Assembly: GCA_039583875.1 (NCBI GenBank)
Contig: CM077159.1
Location: 99,685,707 to 99,749,706 of the forward strand
DNA: 64,000 nucleotides
Source: Platanthera guangdongensis
Taxonomy: Eukaryota > Streptophyta > Magnoliopsida > Asparagales > Orchidaceae
Direction of reading: 5' to 3'
Part shown: one piece after another, positions 32,477-44,899 of the stretch
Numbering within the stretch: position 1 is the first letter of the stretch
Layout: the number at the start of each line of letters is the position of its first letter
The notes under the pieces: generated by a model
What the model was told of the DNA's origin: nothing
The model's input: the letters and a program-made list of their open reading frames with translations, nothing else
The model's database searches: none
Translations under genes and position numbers: made by a program

Positions 32477-32785
32477 AAGCTGAAGTGTTTTTTCTTATTT
32501 ATAGCAGAAGGAGGCTTGCTCTGAGAGGATCGCTACTGACTGCTGCCTTGTGGACTCGCTCGACCAGATCGGGTAGATCCCTTTTGCTTGAGAGGAAATT
32601 AGCTTTTAGCTTCTATTCGATCTCCAAGGGTGTGACGAACCCGTACGTTAGCATTTGATTAATATTATTGCAAAATTGGGTGTGCTGCGTTTTAGTTTGT
32701 GAGAGTGTAGAATTGGAACGCGAGAGAACGAATCAGTGTCATTTGTCCGTTGTGGTTCGTCGGGAGACGTAGCCTGCATCAAACG
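32477..32785 (+). mobile_element. Second G-like gypsy LTR, 3' end only
   Basis: Alignable to 23340-23665. Shared blocks are 'gggtgtgctgcgttttagt', 'gtacgttagc' and 'cgtagcctgcatca' at the end. The left part is missing at the junction with element D. Confidence 0.7.
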
Positions 32786-32985
32786 GACTCCAGTAGGGAA
32801 GGGATCACAATCTCAACGTCCGCTTAGATGTCGAAACACGTCCTCCAACTACCCACACAAGAGGGGTTCAAAGTCGACAGAAGGCGCATCAATCACTATG
32901 GAGGACCTCCTTTTGACACTTGCAAGGAAGACAAGCATCAACATTAGAACAAAGGAAAATATCCGACGCGCTTGAGAGAGAATGC
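32786..32985 (+). other. Gypsy leader or integrase-tail remnant (unresolved)
   Basis: Directly after the LTR end, 'ggactccagtaggg' weakly resembles an Arg-tRNA primer site. A short frame at 32828-32946 encodes GFKVDRRRINHYGGPP, which is like the end of gypsy integrases (FKVNGxRLKxY). The two readings exclude each other, and I cannot decide between them. Confidence 0.3.
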
Positions 32986-34330
32986 ACCCACGCAAGGCCA
33001 CACGAATAACGATGTGCGCGAGGGACAGACCCGGCGCGGGCGAACCCAGTCGCGCGCGTGGGACGTTCCCGGGTGAAAGTGAAAGTGGGAGGCCCCGCAC
33101 GCGCATAGGGGCGGCCACGCGCCTGTGTTCGCCTGCGGACCGAGCACAGCGGCGGCCCTGGCATCCGCGCACTTCTGGCTTGCGCACCCACCCTGAGCGC
33201 CCGAGCGCACTTGCACGCGCTGACCTGCTCTCGCAGACGGCCTCGGACACGCCGTCTTCTGTGTGTGCTGCCTCTGCGTTTGCCACCTCCGTGACCACCG
33301 TCTCTGCGCTTGACACCCCTTTCATGCATCCGTGCATCAACATCACGTTGCGCAGGATTCACCTCCTGCACTCTCTCCCGCTTACTCAATCCTGGGGCCT
33401 GGAATTACTAACATTTTTTGAAGGAGACATGACGGATGTAGAAACACACGAACTCCAAGGTGAGTCTCCACAAACTCCAAGATCTCTACAACAGTATGAG
33501 AGAAGAGCTGGGTGACCCTCTCCAATTTATAAGTATCAAAGGTAAGCTCATAATTGAAAGCGACCAAGATAACAACCAATTTTTTGCAAAAATTTTCTAT
33601 CTCAAAACAAGCAGCGAATAAACGTTCGTCTTTGTCAAGATATCTTCCAAGAAGTGAAAGATAATATCCAATGATCAAAGCACATCGAGAAAGGAAAATA
33701 TTTTCCGTGCTCATTGCTTTGCGGGTCAAGACTCACGAAAATTTGGGGACATTTGATTAGGTTCCTACCTGAAATTTCTAAGTCAAGCTGGCAAGACTCG
33801 GATCGAGTACGCGTGAGCCCAACCAGACCAATCACACACATCGAAGATGCATGCCCCGAAAGCATCCAAGAAAGAATTCAGAACCACACATGCGCACGAT
33901 AAGGCCACGTAGGAGCGCCTTGCCTATGCGCGTGCGCGCCTGGCTAGTGCTCGCATGACCAAACCTCGTGCGGCTTGCGCACGCGCTCAGCCCGCAGGCG
34001 CCCGGCCTGCGCGCGAGCGGCCTGCGTGCACTTGCGCGCGGTCATGCCTCGTGCGGCCTGCGAATTCACGCGGTCACGCGTCGTGCGGCCTGCGCGTTCG
34101 GTTGTCACATACGGGGCCGCTCGCGACTGTACCCCATATGGCTGCACCCTGTGTAACCGCTCATCGCATGGTCACGCCCTGCACATGCGCACTGACGATC
34201 CCCGCCGTCTCTAGCCGCCTCCACCGCCGACGGCTGCCCACGACTATCGTCACCTCCGGGCACCTTACCCGGACCGCCCGAACTGACCGAGTGGCACCCC
34301 CATCATTTCGCTAAATTTGGTGATCTAGGT
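32986..34330. other. GC-rich non-coding stretch with GTGCGGCCTGCG repeats
   Basis: About 1.3 kb. The two GC-rich blocks at 32986-33330 and 33900-34290 are rich in GCGCG words. CGTGCGGCCTGCG-like units recur at 33967, 34049 and 34083. Open frames here differ on every strand and have no recognisable motif, so I take them as chance in GC-rich DNA. It is probably part of an LTR or spacer of a gypsy element. Confidence 0.4.
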
Positions 34331-34823
34331 TACCGAAACGGAGCGACGCCATTCGCCAGCAGAAATTACTCCCTGGCGCAATTACCATCATGACCCTCCA
34401 GAAAACTATAAATTGGTCCTCGGGTCTTCATTTGAGGACAAGGAACTCGAGAGCCAAAAGAGAGCTCTGAGGTTTTTCGGCGAGATCGTGGACTTAGGAT
34501 GATTCTCCGAGAGGAATTCTCTACGCTTCTCTCATTGTGCAAAGACTTCAAGAATCTCCAAGTCACGTCAATCGCCTTCGCGAGAGTGCTCCCATCAAGG
34601 CTCCGCTTCAAAGAGAGCGCTCCATCCAACAGCTTCATAGACTTAGAGAATTACCAGCCGAAACTCTCCCACCATGATTCTGTGAGTTCAACAAATATTC
34701 TAAGTCCAGAGCGCTCACATCGAGGCCCCGAGGACATAGCCGTTTTTTTCTCATTTTTTGTACTTTGCACTTGTAATGTTGTAGCGTCATATCGCCCTAC
34801 GAGATCAAATCAATCTTTGTAAA
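34331..34823 (+). other. LTR-like promoter and R-U5 sequence
   Basis: CTATAAATTGG at 34406-34416 looks like a TATA box. A pyrimidine-rich region and 'ttgtactttgcacttgtaat' follow near 34757-34776, a plausible 3' end of R. The partner LTR is not in the window, so the identity is uncertain. Confidence 0.35.
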
Positions 34824-36583
34824 TGTAACATACCCATTTCTACTAGACTCCTAGTGTGTCTTAGGGCATGACATGTGGTGGGCCATGTTAGTTAGGGCAA
34901 GGAGGTGGCCCTTGGACTCATTGAGTTGAGGTGAACACACGTATTGCTCAACAGAGAACACAAGTCAACCTAGGTCAAATTTCCCCCCATTGAACTCACA
35001 AGAACAAATTGACCTCAACACTATGTCCCTAACACTTAGGGAGACACAATTGAACATAGTCCTCATGAATTGAATGACCAAATTGGTCAATTTGACCAAA
35101 GTCAGCTCTTGGTCAACATAGCCCAATTCAACCCAATCAAAGTCCAATTGGTCTTCAATTGGTAAAATTGACCTCACCCCCAACCTTATAACATCATTAG
35201 GGAACCAATGGACCAAAATCCCCATGAATGGGTCAACCACTTCCCCCAATTTGGCCAATGTCAAACTTAAGCCAATTTTAGTCAAACCCACACATTATGC
35301 ATCAATTAGCCGAATGTAGACTCCACCAAGACTCAATAAACATGGCATGGTGTCATATGACCCATGAACATTGAATTGGGTCAACCACACCTTTGGTTGT
35401 CCAAGTAACCATGAGATTCAACCTTGGTCAAAATAGACCAAAAATGGAAAATATGGAAATTTGAATAATTTACATAGGCTAAGGCCTACATGGGTGGCCC
35501 ACCCTATAGCACATGATCATATTTACCACCCCATCTAATTTCTAGAAGTGGTGATATGGCAAGGGGAATTTAGAGTTTCCCCTAATTTTTGGGAGGAATT
35601 TAAAAGAGCATTCATGGATTGAATGCCAACAGGCATCCAATTCCTCTTCCAAATGCACTCATTCACATTCCCATTGGATTTTAGGCCATTTCCAACCCTT
35701 CTCCTTCTAACTAGTGGAGAATCCAAGAAATTTTGAGTGAAACTGAAATGGCCATTAATGGTGTTTCATCATTAAGTCTCCCTCTACTCAAATTGACACT
35801 TCCATCATCTTCAAATGCAGGAGAGGAGCTGAAATAAACTCTTACATTGCTACATTTAGTTGAGAATCAAGGGATCAGGCAAGCTCGCCCGAGGAAGAAA
35901 ATTACATGGTCAATATTCGCCACACTCGTTGTAGAGGCCTAATCGAGGTGTGTTTCCTCCCCACTCCCACAATTCTAGCTATCTAGATAAAATAAGAGAG
36001 AAACTCTGGCTCAATTGAGCCCGATTCCATGTGAGATTGGAGAGAAAACTGTGAGCTTTATTTCTTCCTCAAATTCGCCAGAGAGGCGGTTCCTGGCCAC
36101 CATATTGTCGCCGTTTGGTGTCCACCACCTCATCAGAGGTGGTGGTGGTGTTGGCCGGCCGTGGAGTTAAGGGGTTGGTTGAAAAATTTGATTCGAAGAA
36201 GGCCCATGTCGGGACCATCATGGCCATCAGCTGTAGCTTGAAGACAACCTGATTCTGTCCACTATTCTTTAAGATATGTGCAAATGATGATTTATACTAT
36301 AATATAGATGCATATATTATCATATCTATCACATTTATTACAATAACTTCAAACTGAAATTAAGGCCCATTAGGCTGTTTTAGGAAAAGTTTCCATATAT
36401 AACATTTGTAGATCTTTATGTCTACTTTCCAAAAAAGCTTACAACACATCATTTGGCTCCCCACATCCCTCTAAAAGGGCATTTTACTGAGATGTGTTCT
36501 CAGGGATGGACAATCACCAAAATGTTAATTTATTTCACATGGTTAATTGTATGAGACTATTATTTTGGCCAAGCATATATATA
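34824..36583 (+). mobile_element. Old Tekay/Del-like LTR, left part (split by element B)
   Basis: It starts TGTAACATACCC, like the TGTGACATCCC start at 50942 and typical of Tekay/Del chromovirus LTRs. The next 1.76 kb are non-coding. It is cut at 36583 by element B with ATATA duplicated, and resumes at 48867. Confidence 0.55.
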
Positions 36584-38300
36584 TGAAAGAATTGTTTTCA
36601 AGATGTTCTAAACACATATAGGTGGTGAATAGGTTCAATTCTTTTTCTGACTTAGGCAGATAAATCTATCTAGCTTAGCAATTTATTTAGCAGAAAACAC
36701 AGCACAACATTCACAAACACACAACATTCCACAGATTGCACACCAGATTTATAGTGGTTCCCCAAATGATGGGTACATCCACTTTCCCCCTTCGCCTATC
36801 TAGCAGTATACAAGATTCGGCCTAACTTCCTTCTTTCTTCTCAGAACCGCAGATCTTACAGCTCAGAACCAAGACTGGTTCCTACAACTCAGAGTGAATC
36901 CACACTCCTACAACTCAGGCACAACCCCTACCTCAGCCTCTTCCACAGGCCTACAACTCAGAGTGACACACCACTCCTACAACTCAGGCAAAAGCCCTAC
37001 CTCAGCCTCTTTCACAGGCCTAAAACTCAGGGAACATATTCCCCTACCTTAGGCACTCAGCCCTACCTCAGCCTTTATAATTTAGGCTTACACCTTAGAT
37101 AAGTAAATCTCCTACACTCAGATCTATTACAGATCCTATAAAAGTTATTGATGAAAAGATAATAATATCTTCAAACAGATGGAGAGAGAATTGGTTGAAG
37201 GCTTCTTGATCAGTTCTTGATAGAACTAATTACTTAAGGATCAACCTGTCTTAGCTTCTTCAAAGCTTCTTGAATCTGAACAAAGTAAAGTTGATCTTCT
37301 TGGTGTTGGAATTGATCTTCAATCAGCTTCCTTCAGAAATTACTCTGAATTCTTCTTCAGAATTGATCTGAATTCTTCTGGCAGACTGTTCAGGATCTGC
37401 CTTCACTGGCTGAGGACTTCTCTCCTTCTTATTTTTCTCTCTCTACAATCTGTTGACTGTTTCTTCTTTCTCTTCTTCTAGATCCTAAACCCTTCAGAGA
37501 TTATTCTTTATTCACTGATCGTGTTCACGATCACTTCTTCACAATAAATAATTGATTAGCTTGATTAAATGTTTATTGTTGAGAGAGCATATCTATATAT
37601 AGGCTTCATCCATGGTTACCGGCTGTTCCGGTTCCAAACGGTCTTCTGACACCTCTGACAGATGTGACAGCAATGTCAGTAATGACAGTTGTCAAGTCTC
37701 TAGTTGTATTACTTCAACCTTCATTGGATTTTGACTCAGCAGCAGAGAATGTCAAGTGAAACTTCATATGTGTCGACACACATAGTCCATGTGTCGACAC
37801 AAGTCTTAATGATGTCGACACATCTTCACTTTTACTTCTCGACACAGCTTCTGTGGAATGTGTCGACACAAGTCCTGAGTGTCGACACAAACACTCCTTG
37901 TCTTGACAAAGTTGGTGTCGACAGAATTCTGGTGTGTGTCGACACAAGTTCTGTGTGTCGACACAGTCGTTGTCGACAGAATTCTGGAATGTGTCGACCG
38001 CTTCTCTGTGTGTCGACACAAATCCTGATGATCTCGACACAATCTGGCCCTTGGTGTCGACACAGCATTGTCGACAGATTTTCTGTGTGTCGACACAAAT
38101 TCTGGGTGTCGACACAATCTAGCCCTTGCTATCGACACAGCAATGCCCAAGTGTCGACACTTGTACTTAGAAAATTTTTCTTCCATTTACTTAACCTGCA
38201 CATGATAACTCAACACAATCATCAAATATAACTTGATGCATATCATTGAGTTAGGTGAGGCTTCTCCAAATCTGGTACACATTTTCCAATGTACCCAACA
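36584..38300 (-). repeat. Element B 3' LTR
   Basis: On the minus strand it starts TGTTGGGTACATTGG. A TATA box CTATATATAG lies at 37593-37602. The GTGTCGACACA array lies upstream of it (37767-38160). Alternating 'cctacaactcag' phrases lie at 36880-37070. Confidence 0.92.
37767..38160 (-). repeat. GTGTCGACACA palindrome array in the B 3' LTR
   Basis: About 20 copies of the perfect 11-bp palindrome-like word GTGTCGACACA or one-base variants lie in 390 bp, spaced 10-30 bp apart. The other LTR has the same array at 48354-48726. Confidence 0.92.
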
Positions 38301-38560
38301 ATCTCCCCCTATTTGGAGAAGTCATAACCCTTAGTCAATGATATACATCACTTATAATAAAATAAACAATATGATGTATAAAAGCATTCAATGACAGGGT
38401 AACATATAAACAAAGCAAGTATATCACAGAATATGATACAAACATAATAAGCATGAATCATTGTTTTGTTTAAACATCAAAAAGATTTGTTAATAACAGA
38501 TTACATAGATTTTAAAACTAAAGATTACAATGTTCTAAAATCTAGTCTATCTATCCTAAG
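38301..38560 (-). other. Polypurine tract and 3' spacer of element B
   Basis: The minus strand reads CCAAATAGGGGGAGAT before the LTR. The rest is AT-rich with no ORF. Confidence 0.75.
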
Positions 38561-41282
38561 GCTGATCAGGCTCCTTGATCACTATGCCTTTGCCAGACTG
38601 GACCCTTGCTTGTGCTGGAGCTTTAGTATCTTCAGCTGGCTTCTTACGTTTGAGATCCTTCTTCTTAAGTTCTTCAGCCTTAACTTTTGCCTTTCAAAAT
38701 AGTGATAAGGCTTGGGAAAATATTTACTGGGCTCTACAGCTGTAGTAGGTATTTTCCCAGCCTTGTGATCCCTTCTGAACTGATGTATAACATCTTGTCT
38801 CTACAGATATTTGTTCCACTCAAGTTCAGAATACCACTTGCATCTATCATGCATTTTGTCTTTGACAGCTTGCCATGCAGTGAGTATTATATTTCTGGAG
38901 GTGGGACTCCATTTTTCAAAATCATGGCTTCAGTTCAGCCTGCTCTCTAACCTTTTCTTTGAGAGTTGAACTTCTTGCTCTTTATTCAGTGCCGCCTCTG
39001 ACATTTCCACTTTCTCAAGTATAACATTCTTAGTAGCCTCTGGAGGGCTATACACTTGTTGAACCAGTTGTTGAATTCCCTCAAAGTTAGAAGGGGTATA
39101 TAATTTGAGCTACCTCCTGCTGACCCCCTTCAATTCCTGCAGCTTGTATGCCTGACTCAGCTGTATTATCATCATCACACAAGGGAAGATATCCAAGAGT
39201 GGCTCTGATAGAATTAGTTATCCATTTGGCATGTTCAGATCCTGCATTGACTAACAACCTCTCCCCCTTTATGACTTCTCTCTCAACATGATCCCTGACA
39301 TCATCCTTTTGGAACCTTATCTGATTAACTAGATAATTGGTTCCTTCTGTATAATAAGCTTTAAACTTCTATAGCTGAGCAGATATGATCTTTTGAGAGG
39401 CTTGAATGGCAGATTGGAAAGTGGCTAAATCTTCTTGAAGTTTCTTATCAAACTCTGACTTCTCTTTAGCCCTTTCCTCAGTTAATGCAGTTGCATTATT
39501 CTTTAACTCAGTAACAATCACATTATGTGATTCAGTAGGATTATCATTCATCCTTAGCTGATTTTCCAAAACATATCCTTGCTTTACCACTATATCATCA
39601 ATCTGTGTTCTTGCCTCTTGTTCCTGCTTGGCCAGATAAACTATAGCATTACCTCCTTTATGGAAGCAGTCTGTCATCTCTTTCTTATTCTAGTTTACTT
39701 CAAATCAGATTGATTTTATATCTTGAGCCAAAGTAAACTGAAGTTCCTCATGGCTTTCATCCACATATTTTTCAAGAGCTTGTCTTTGTTCATCCATTTT
39801 AACTTGCAAAGCAACCAACAGTGAACTGAAGTCAACTGCTGGAGCTGAGGGTTGTGAGGCAGTCTGTAAACCTTTCTTATAGATTGAGCTTTTCTTCTTG
39901 TAAACCATCAGTTTTATCTTCTTTACTCTTAGGGCTTCTCCATCAGATTCAGATAAACTATCAAGGTTCACTGTGTCCTTTGGACTAGAGGGCAGCTCCT
40001 TGTCAGTCCTTGGTAACTCCCCCTTAGTCCCTGGCTCCTCACCCTCAGTCCTTGGCACTACTTCCTCAGTCCTTACTTCTGGTAAGTCAGGAAACAATTC
40101 CTCAAGATTGAATTCTTGTTGTAGTTGAACTGGAGGAACATCTGTATTTTGTACAGTTAATGGAACATTATCTAATGCAGATGTATCATCCATTGATATA
40201 TCCTATGCAGGGATGTTGTCATGGTGTGTCTCAAGAATAGTTTGAGTGGTTGTTTCACTCTCTAATGCAGCTTGATCTATCTCTTGAGCAACTTCTGGAG
40301 GCAAGGCCTCTTGTTGAGCTGGTGAAAGCTCATTGGCTCCCCCTAGAGGAAGCAGATCATGAACTTGATCCAGTTGGATGGTGCTTTCTGGAATATGCTC
40401 CTCCTGCATCTGACTATCATTTACATTCTTAGTGGCAGGTGATTTCCTTGTAGATTCTTGTTGTTCTTCATCTGAACTGAAGATCACTTGTTCTTTTGAA
40501 TCACTAGAAGATTCAGGTTTCCTGGGGGTTGTCTTGTTCTTTTTCAGTTGTGGTTATTTCTGTGGTGTAGAACTATCTTTTGTCAGAACTCTTTCCCACC
40601 TGGATAGTATTTTCATATTCATCCTTCTCATGTGGTTATTTTAGATCCAGTTGTGTGGTTCAGCACTTCAGGAATATTCATTGCCAGATACAGACTCAGT
40701 ATTCTTCCTAGATTAGGTTTCTTCAAACTTTCCTTGATCTTGTCAAAAATCACAGCAGACCAGTTAGTTTTTATTCTGAAAATAACTCTGGTCATCAAGA
40801 TGAACATATAGGCTGAGATCCTATCATGTCCTCCTGGTTTGCAGAGAATTACTTTTCCCATAATCTCTGAAAGAAACTTTCCTTGTGAGTTCATCCCCCT
40901 TCCTCTACATTGTTGATTCAATCTTAGTGGTGGGATCCAGGTCACATCATTGAAGAGCTTCTTTTGTCATTGAAGATGTGACTTCATCATCTTCCTGAGT
41001 CCTGGGCAACTTTAGTGTCTTCCTTAGATGCTTTTGGGTAAGTTTCACCTTACTTCCTTGAATTGATGACCTAATCTTCAATCCAGTTGAATCCAGGGTT
41101 GCTGTTGTATAGAATTCAAGAACCTCCGTCTTCCAGATCTTGGTAGGTTCTGAAACTAGATATTCTAAACCACTTTCTTTGGTTACGGTTATCACATCTC
41201 TAATCTCAGTCGCAGCACTCTCAAAAGCATTGCGAACCAATTCATAGCCTTCGTTGATGCTGTTCTCCAACTTTTGCGCCAT
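38560..41282 (-). pseudogene. Element B post-pol ORF, broken
   Basis: It starts ATG at 41282 (CCAATGG) and runs about 2.7 kb through several frames (41282-40947, 40945-40628, 40487-40203, 40193-39705, 39677-39369 and on to about 38560). The first part has VLEFYTTATLD and LRKTLKLPRTQ. The next has FLSEIMGKVILCKPGGHDRI and GRILSLYLA, matching the element A post-pol ORF (FLADVVGKVLLAKHS...GRILGLFL). The middle is acidic and Gln/Glu-rich with heptad-like stretches. I see no signal peptide or membrane segment. Two independent elements keeping the same N-terminal module supports a real gene of unknown function. Confidence 0.7.
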
Positions 41283-41383
41283 TGGTGACGAGAAATTTGA
41301 GGAGAAGAAAGATGAAGGTCTATCGACTCAAATATTTGGTCTCGAAAATGTTGAGAGCGTAGTCGACAAAGATGTTCTGTGAC

Positions 41384-41394
41384 CTATTTATATG
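41384..41394 (-). promoter_or_regulatory. TATA box upstream of the element B post-pol ORF
   Basis: On the minus strand, CATATAAATAG lies about 105 nt before the ATG at 41282. The palindrome array begins about 45 bp further upstream. Confidence 0.6.
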
Positions 41395-41433
41395 TTTGTC
41401 AACACAGAAGGTCAAAAGGCGGGGAAATAGATA

Positions 41434-41775
41434 CTTAATGTGTCGACACTGTAGAGATTGTGTCGACACAGACTTCTAATGTCTCGACAGAGTCAGACAA
41501 CACTATGTGTCGACACAGTTTGCAATATTTCGACACAGACTTCTAATAGTCGACTCTAATATATGTCTGTCGACACATACATCTGTATGTGTCGACACAA
41601 CTATCTAAATGATAGAACTTCTATGTGTCGACACCAAACTCTGAGTATCGACACCATTATCTCATCACTATTTTGTTGTGTCGACAAAACTTACCTTAAG
41701 TGTCGACACAACTACTATATGTCGATACTGATTTCCTTTTGTGTCGACATAAACTACTATATGTCAACATTGAAT
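41434..41775 (-). repeat. GTGTCGACACA palindrome array between pol and the post-pol ORF of element B
   Basis: About 15 copies or variants of GTGTCGACACA lie in 340 bp. They are the same words as in the LTR U3. The array starts just after the pol stop at 41797 and ends just before the TATA box. Confidence 0.9.
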
Positions 41776-41796
41776 TACTTCGCCAGATTTACCAAG

Positions 41797-42840
41797 TTAC
41801 TCTAGGTTTAACATGTCTAATTCAATTTTGAAATAATTGAATTTAGTTTCATCTAGTGGTCTAGTAAACATATCAGCAATTTGATTATTTGTGGTGACAA
41901 ATTCCAAACAAATATCTTCTTTTTCAACATGCTCTCTAATGAAGTGAAATCTAATTTCTATATGCTTTGTTCTGCTATGTGATACAGGGTTTTTAGCAAT
42001 AGAAATAGAACTTATAGAATCACAAAATAGAGGAGTTATACTTACCTTGAGACCATAGTCCTCAAGTTGATGTTGAATCCATAAAAGCTGAGCACAACAG
42101 CTGCCTGCAGCAATATACTCAGACTCTGCAGTGGAAATTGCCACACTTGTCTGCTTCTTACTGCTCCATGACACCAATCTACCACCTAGAAACTGACATG
42201 TTCCAGTGGTGCTCTTTCTATCTTCTTTGCAACTTATAAAGTCTGCATCTGAAAAAACCAGTCAGTAGAAAGTCTCTATTCTTAGGGTACCAAAGACCAA
42301 GATTAGGTGTGCCCTTAAGATAATTCAATATTTTTTGACTGCAGTATAATGAAATTCTTTAGGGCTTTCTTGGTACCTAGCACAGACACATATAGCATAC
42401 ATAATATCTGGTCTACTGACAGTTAAGTATAGGAGGGAGAAAATTATCCATTTATACAAAGACTCGTCTACAGGCTTTCCTGCATCATCTTTGTCTAAAG
42501 GCATACTTGTCCCCATTGGAGTTCTCATGGTGGTGGATGAATCCATAACATATTTCTTAATTAACTCCTTGGTGAACTTAGACTGTGATATGGACAAGTT
42601 ATCATCAGTCTGTCTTACTTGGAGTCCCAAGAAGAATTTGAGCTCACCCATACTGCTCATCTCAAACTTCCCTTGCATAAGTTTTGAAAATTTCCTACAA
42701 AGGTTGTTTTCTGTAGATCCAAAGATTATGTCATCAACATAAATCTGTACTGGGATCATCTTGCCCTTTGACTCCCTAAGAAATAGAGTCTTGTCTATTT
42801 TCCCCCTTGAAAATTTATTTTTGATGAGGAAAGTAGACAA
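41797..42840 (-). pseudogene. Element B RNase H and second half of RT
   Basis: RT part 42840-42325 carries QIYVDDIIFGSTENN and MSSMGELKFFLGLQV. RNase H part 42177-41797 carries SKKQTSVAISTAESEYIAAGS and HIEIRFHFIREHV. A frameshift lies between them (about 42180-42330), so the enzyme is broken. The last residues and the stop at 41797 match the end of element A Pol. Confidence 0.85.
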
Positions 42841-42864
42841 TGTTTCATACCAAGCCCTAGGGGC

Positions 42865-43383
42865 TTATTTCAAACCATATAAGACTTTCTTAAGTCTATA
42901 AACATAATCAGGATACAGTGGATCAACAAAACCTGAGGGCTGTTGAACATAGACTTCTTCTTTCAAATTACCATTTAGGAAAGCTGACTTGACATCCATT
43001 TGGTATACTTTGAAACCTTGGAAAGCAGCAAAGGCAAGAAATAGCCTTATTGCTTCCAACCTTGCCACTAGGGCAAATATCTGATCAAAGTCAATGCCCT
43101 CTTCCTGTCTATAACCTTTGGCAACCGGTCTTGCTTTGTTCTTCACAATGATGTCATTTTTATCTAATTTGTTCCTGTAGATCCACTTTGTCTCAATAAT
43201 GTTATGATCATTTGGTTTTGGAACCAGCTCCCATACTTTACACCTTCTAAATTGATTTAGCTCCTCCTGCATTGCATCAATCCAGTTGGAGTCTTGTATG
43301 ACTTCTTCAAATCTCTTTGGTTCCAACTGTGACAGGAAACTTGAGCAAAGCACTGTGTTCATGTGTTTGCTCCTGGTTTGCAC
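42865..43383 (-). pseudogene. Element B RT, N-terminal half
   Basis: It encodes [72 protein letters not shown] and KKVLYGLK. A stop just after the LYGLK motif separates it from the catalytic half. Domain order is as in element A. Confidence 0.85.
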
Positions 43384-43609
43384 ACCATATTTGGGATCAC
43401 CAATGATTTTGGTGTGCTGGATGATCCTTTAGATTCCTTATTGCTGGAGGCATTCTATAAGCAATTTAAACTTCTTCAATTTCTCCACCATGTTGAACTT
43501 CATTATCATCAATGTCAGCTTGTGATCCATGTACTCCCCCTGGATAGCAACCAACATTTTCCACATCCTGCCTTGCACTTTGGTCTTCATTAATGATCAG
43601 CATGTCCAA

Positions 43610-44420
43610 CTATTCTTTTAAACCTGTTGAGCTACAAGAATTGATAGACAACTCATAGTTAATTAGTTCAGATTCATCAAACACTACATGAACAGATTCT
43701 TCTACAACCTGTGTAGCCAAGTTGTAGACCATATATGCCTTACTGTTATTGTTGTACCCAACAAATATCTCATCTTGAGATTTGGCAGCAAACTTAGTTA
43801 GGTGAGACTTGCTAGTATTAAGCAGATAACACCTACTGCCAAAGATCCTAAAGTAGGGTATGTTTGGTTTTCTACCCTTCATAATCTCACAGGGTGTCTT
43901 TTGTGGTTCTTAGTTATACATGCTCTATTGAGAACAAGACAAGCAGTATTTACTACCTCAGCCCAGAAATATTCTGGGAGAGAAGTGTCACTTAGTAGAG
44001 TTCTACCAGCCTCAATAAGAGTTTTATTCTTTCTTTCAGCAATTCCATTTTGCTGAGGTGTTCTAGTTGAGGAGAATTCCTGATGAATCCCTAGTTCTTC
44101 ACAAAACCTTGTCATACAATCAGACTGAAATTTAGTTCCATGGTCACTTCTAATTTTCACCACTGAATTGTTAAGTTCATTCTGAATTTGTTTAACAAAG
44201 TTATGAAAGACAGTAGGGGTTTCAGATTTCTGCCTCAAAAAAAAACCCATGTAAATCTAGAATAGTCATCTACTACCACAAAAATATAAACTTCCCTACC
44301 TAGACTATGAACTAGCATAGGACCAAATAGATCCATATGCAAGAGATACAAACACCTCACATAGTCTTTGGTATCAAGACTATGAAAAGAGGATTTGGTC
44401 CGCTTGCCTTTTTGACAAGC
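43610..44420 (-). pseudogene. Element B integrase
   Basis: The core is readable in pieces: VVVDDYSRFTWVFF near 44250-44290 (followed by a frameshift in a poly-A run), KIRSDHGTKFQ, and PQQNGIAERKN. Then follow EYFWAEVVNTACLVLNR and the C-terminal YFRIFGSRCY region. DDE residues are present, but frameshifts near 44250 and 43880 break the frame. Confidence 0.82.
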
Positions 44421-44899
44421 TCAACATATACCCTCTTTTATGCACTTAAACTGAGGATCATTCCTCACTAACTCTAAACTATAGAGTTGTCCTATAGTCT
44501 TATAGTTCAGATGAGCTAGCCTCTTGTGCCATTGGACACACTGAGATGCTTTCTCATCTACAACTAAACATACAGGAGAGTTCATGTTTTCATAATCCAA
44601 ATTTAAACAATAAACATTCCCTTTTCTATAACCAGACAAGATCAACTTCTGCACGGTTTAGCCGGAATCAATTTATACCAAAGATCACTCAGCTGACTTA
44701 TGTTTATCAAGTTATGTTTCAAACCTTTTACATAAGCCACTTGAGTGATTGTTATAGAACTAGTAGAAATGTTACCAAACCCTTTTATGACCCCTTTTTC
44801 TGATCCAAAAAAGATCACTTTGGGTCCACTCTCTATGGGAGTATAGTCCTTTAACATTCTTCTTGTTCCAGTCATGTGCCTGGAATATCCACTCTCCAA
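44421..44899 (-). pseudogene. Element B protease and pre-integrase region
   Basis: The protease motif reads WYLESGYSRHMTGT. The catalytic Asp of the usual DSG is Glu here, and the usual Cys is Tyr, so the active site is lost. The pre-integrase WHKRLAHLNYKTIG follows after a frameshift. Confidence 0.82.

Noticed and set aside
33955..34314. Overlapping frames in the GC-rich block (119, 79, 62 and 67 codons)
   Set aside because: Several frames on both strands are open together because of base composition. None has a recognisable motif.
37767..38160. Possible CRISPR array (regular short repeats)
   Set aside because: The repeats are 11 bp with irregular spacing and lie in a plant LTR. No cas genes are present.
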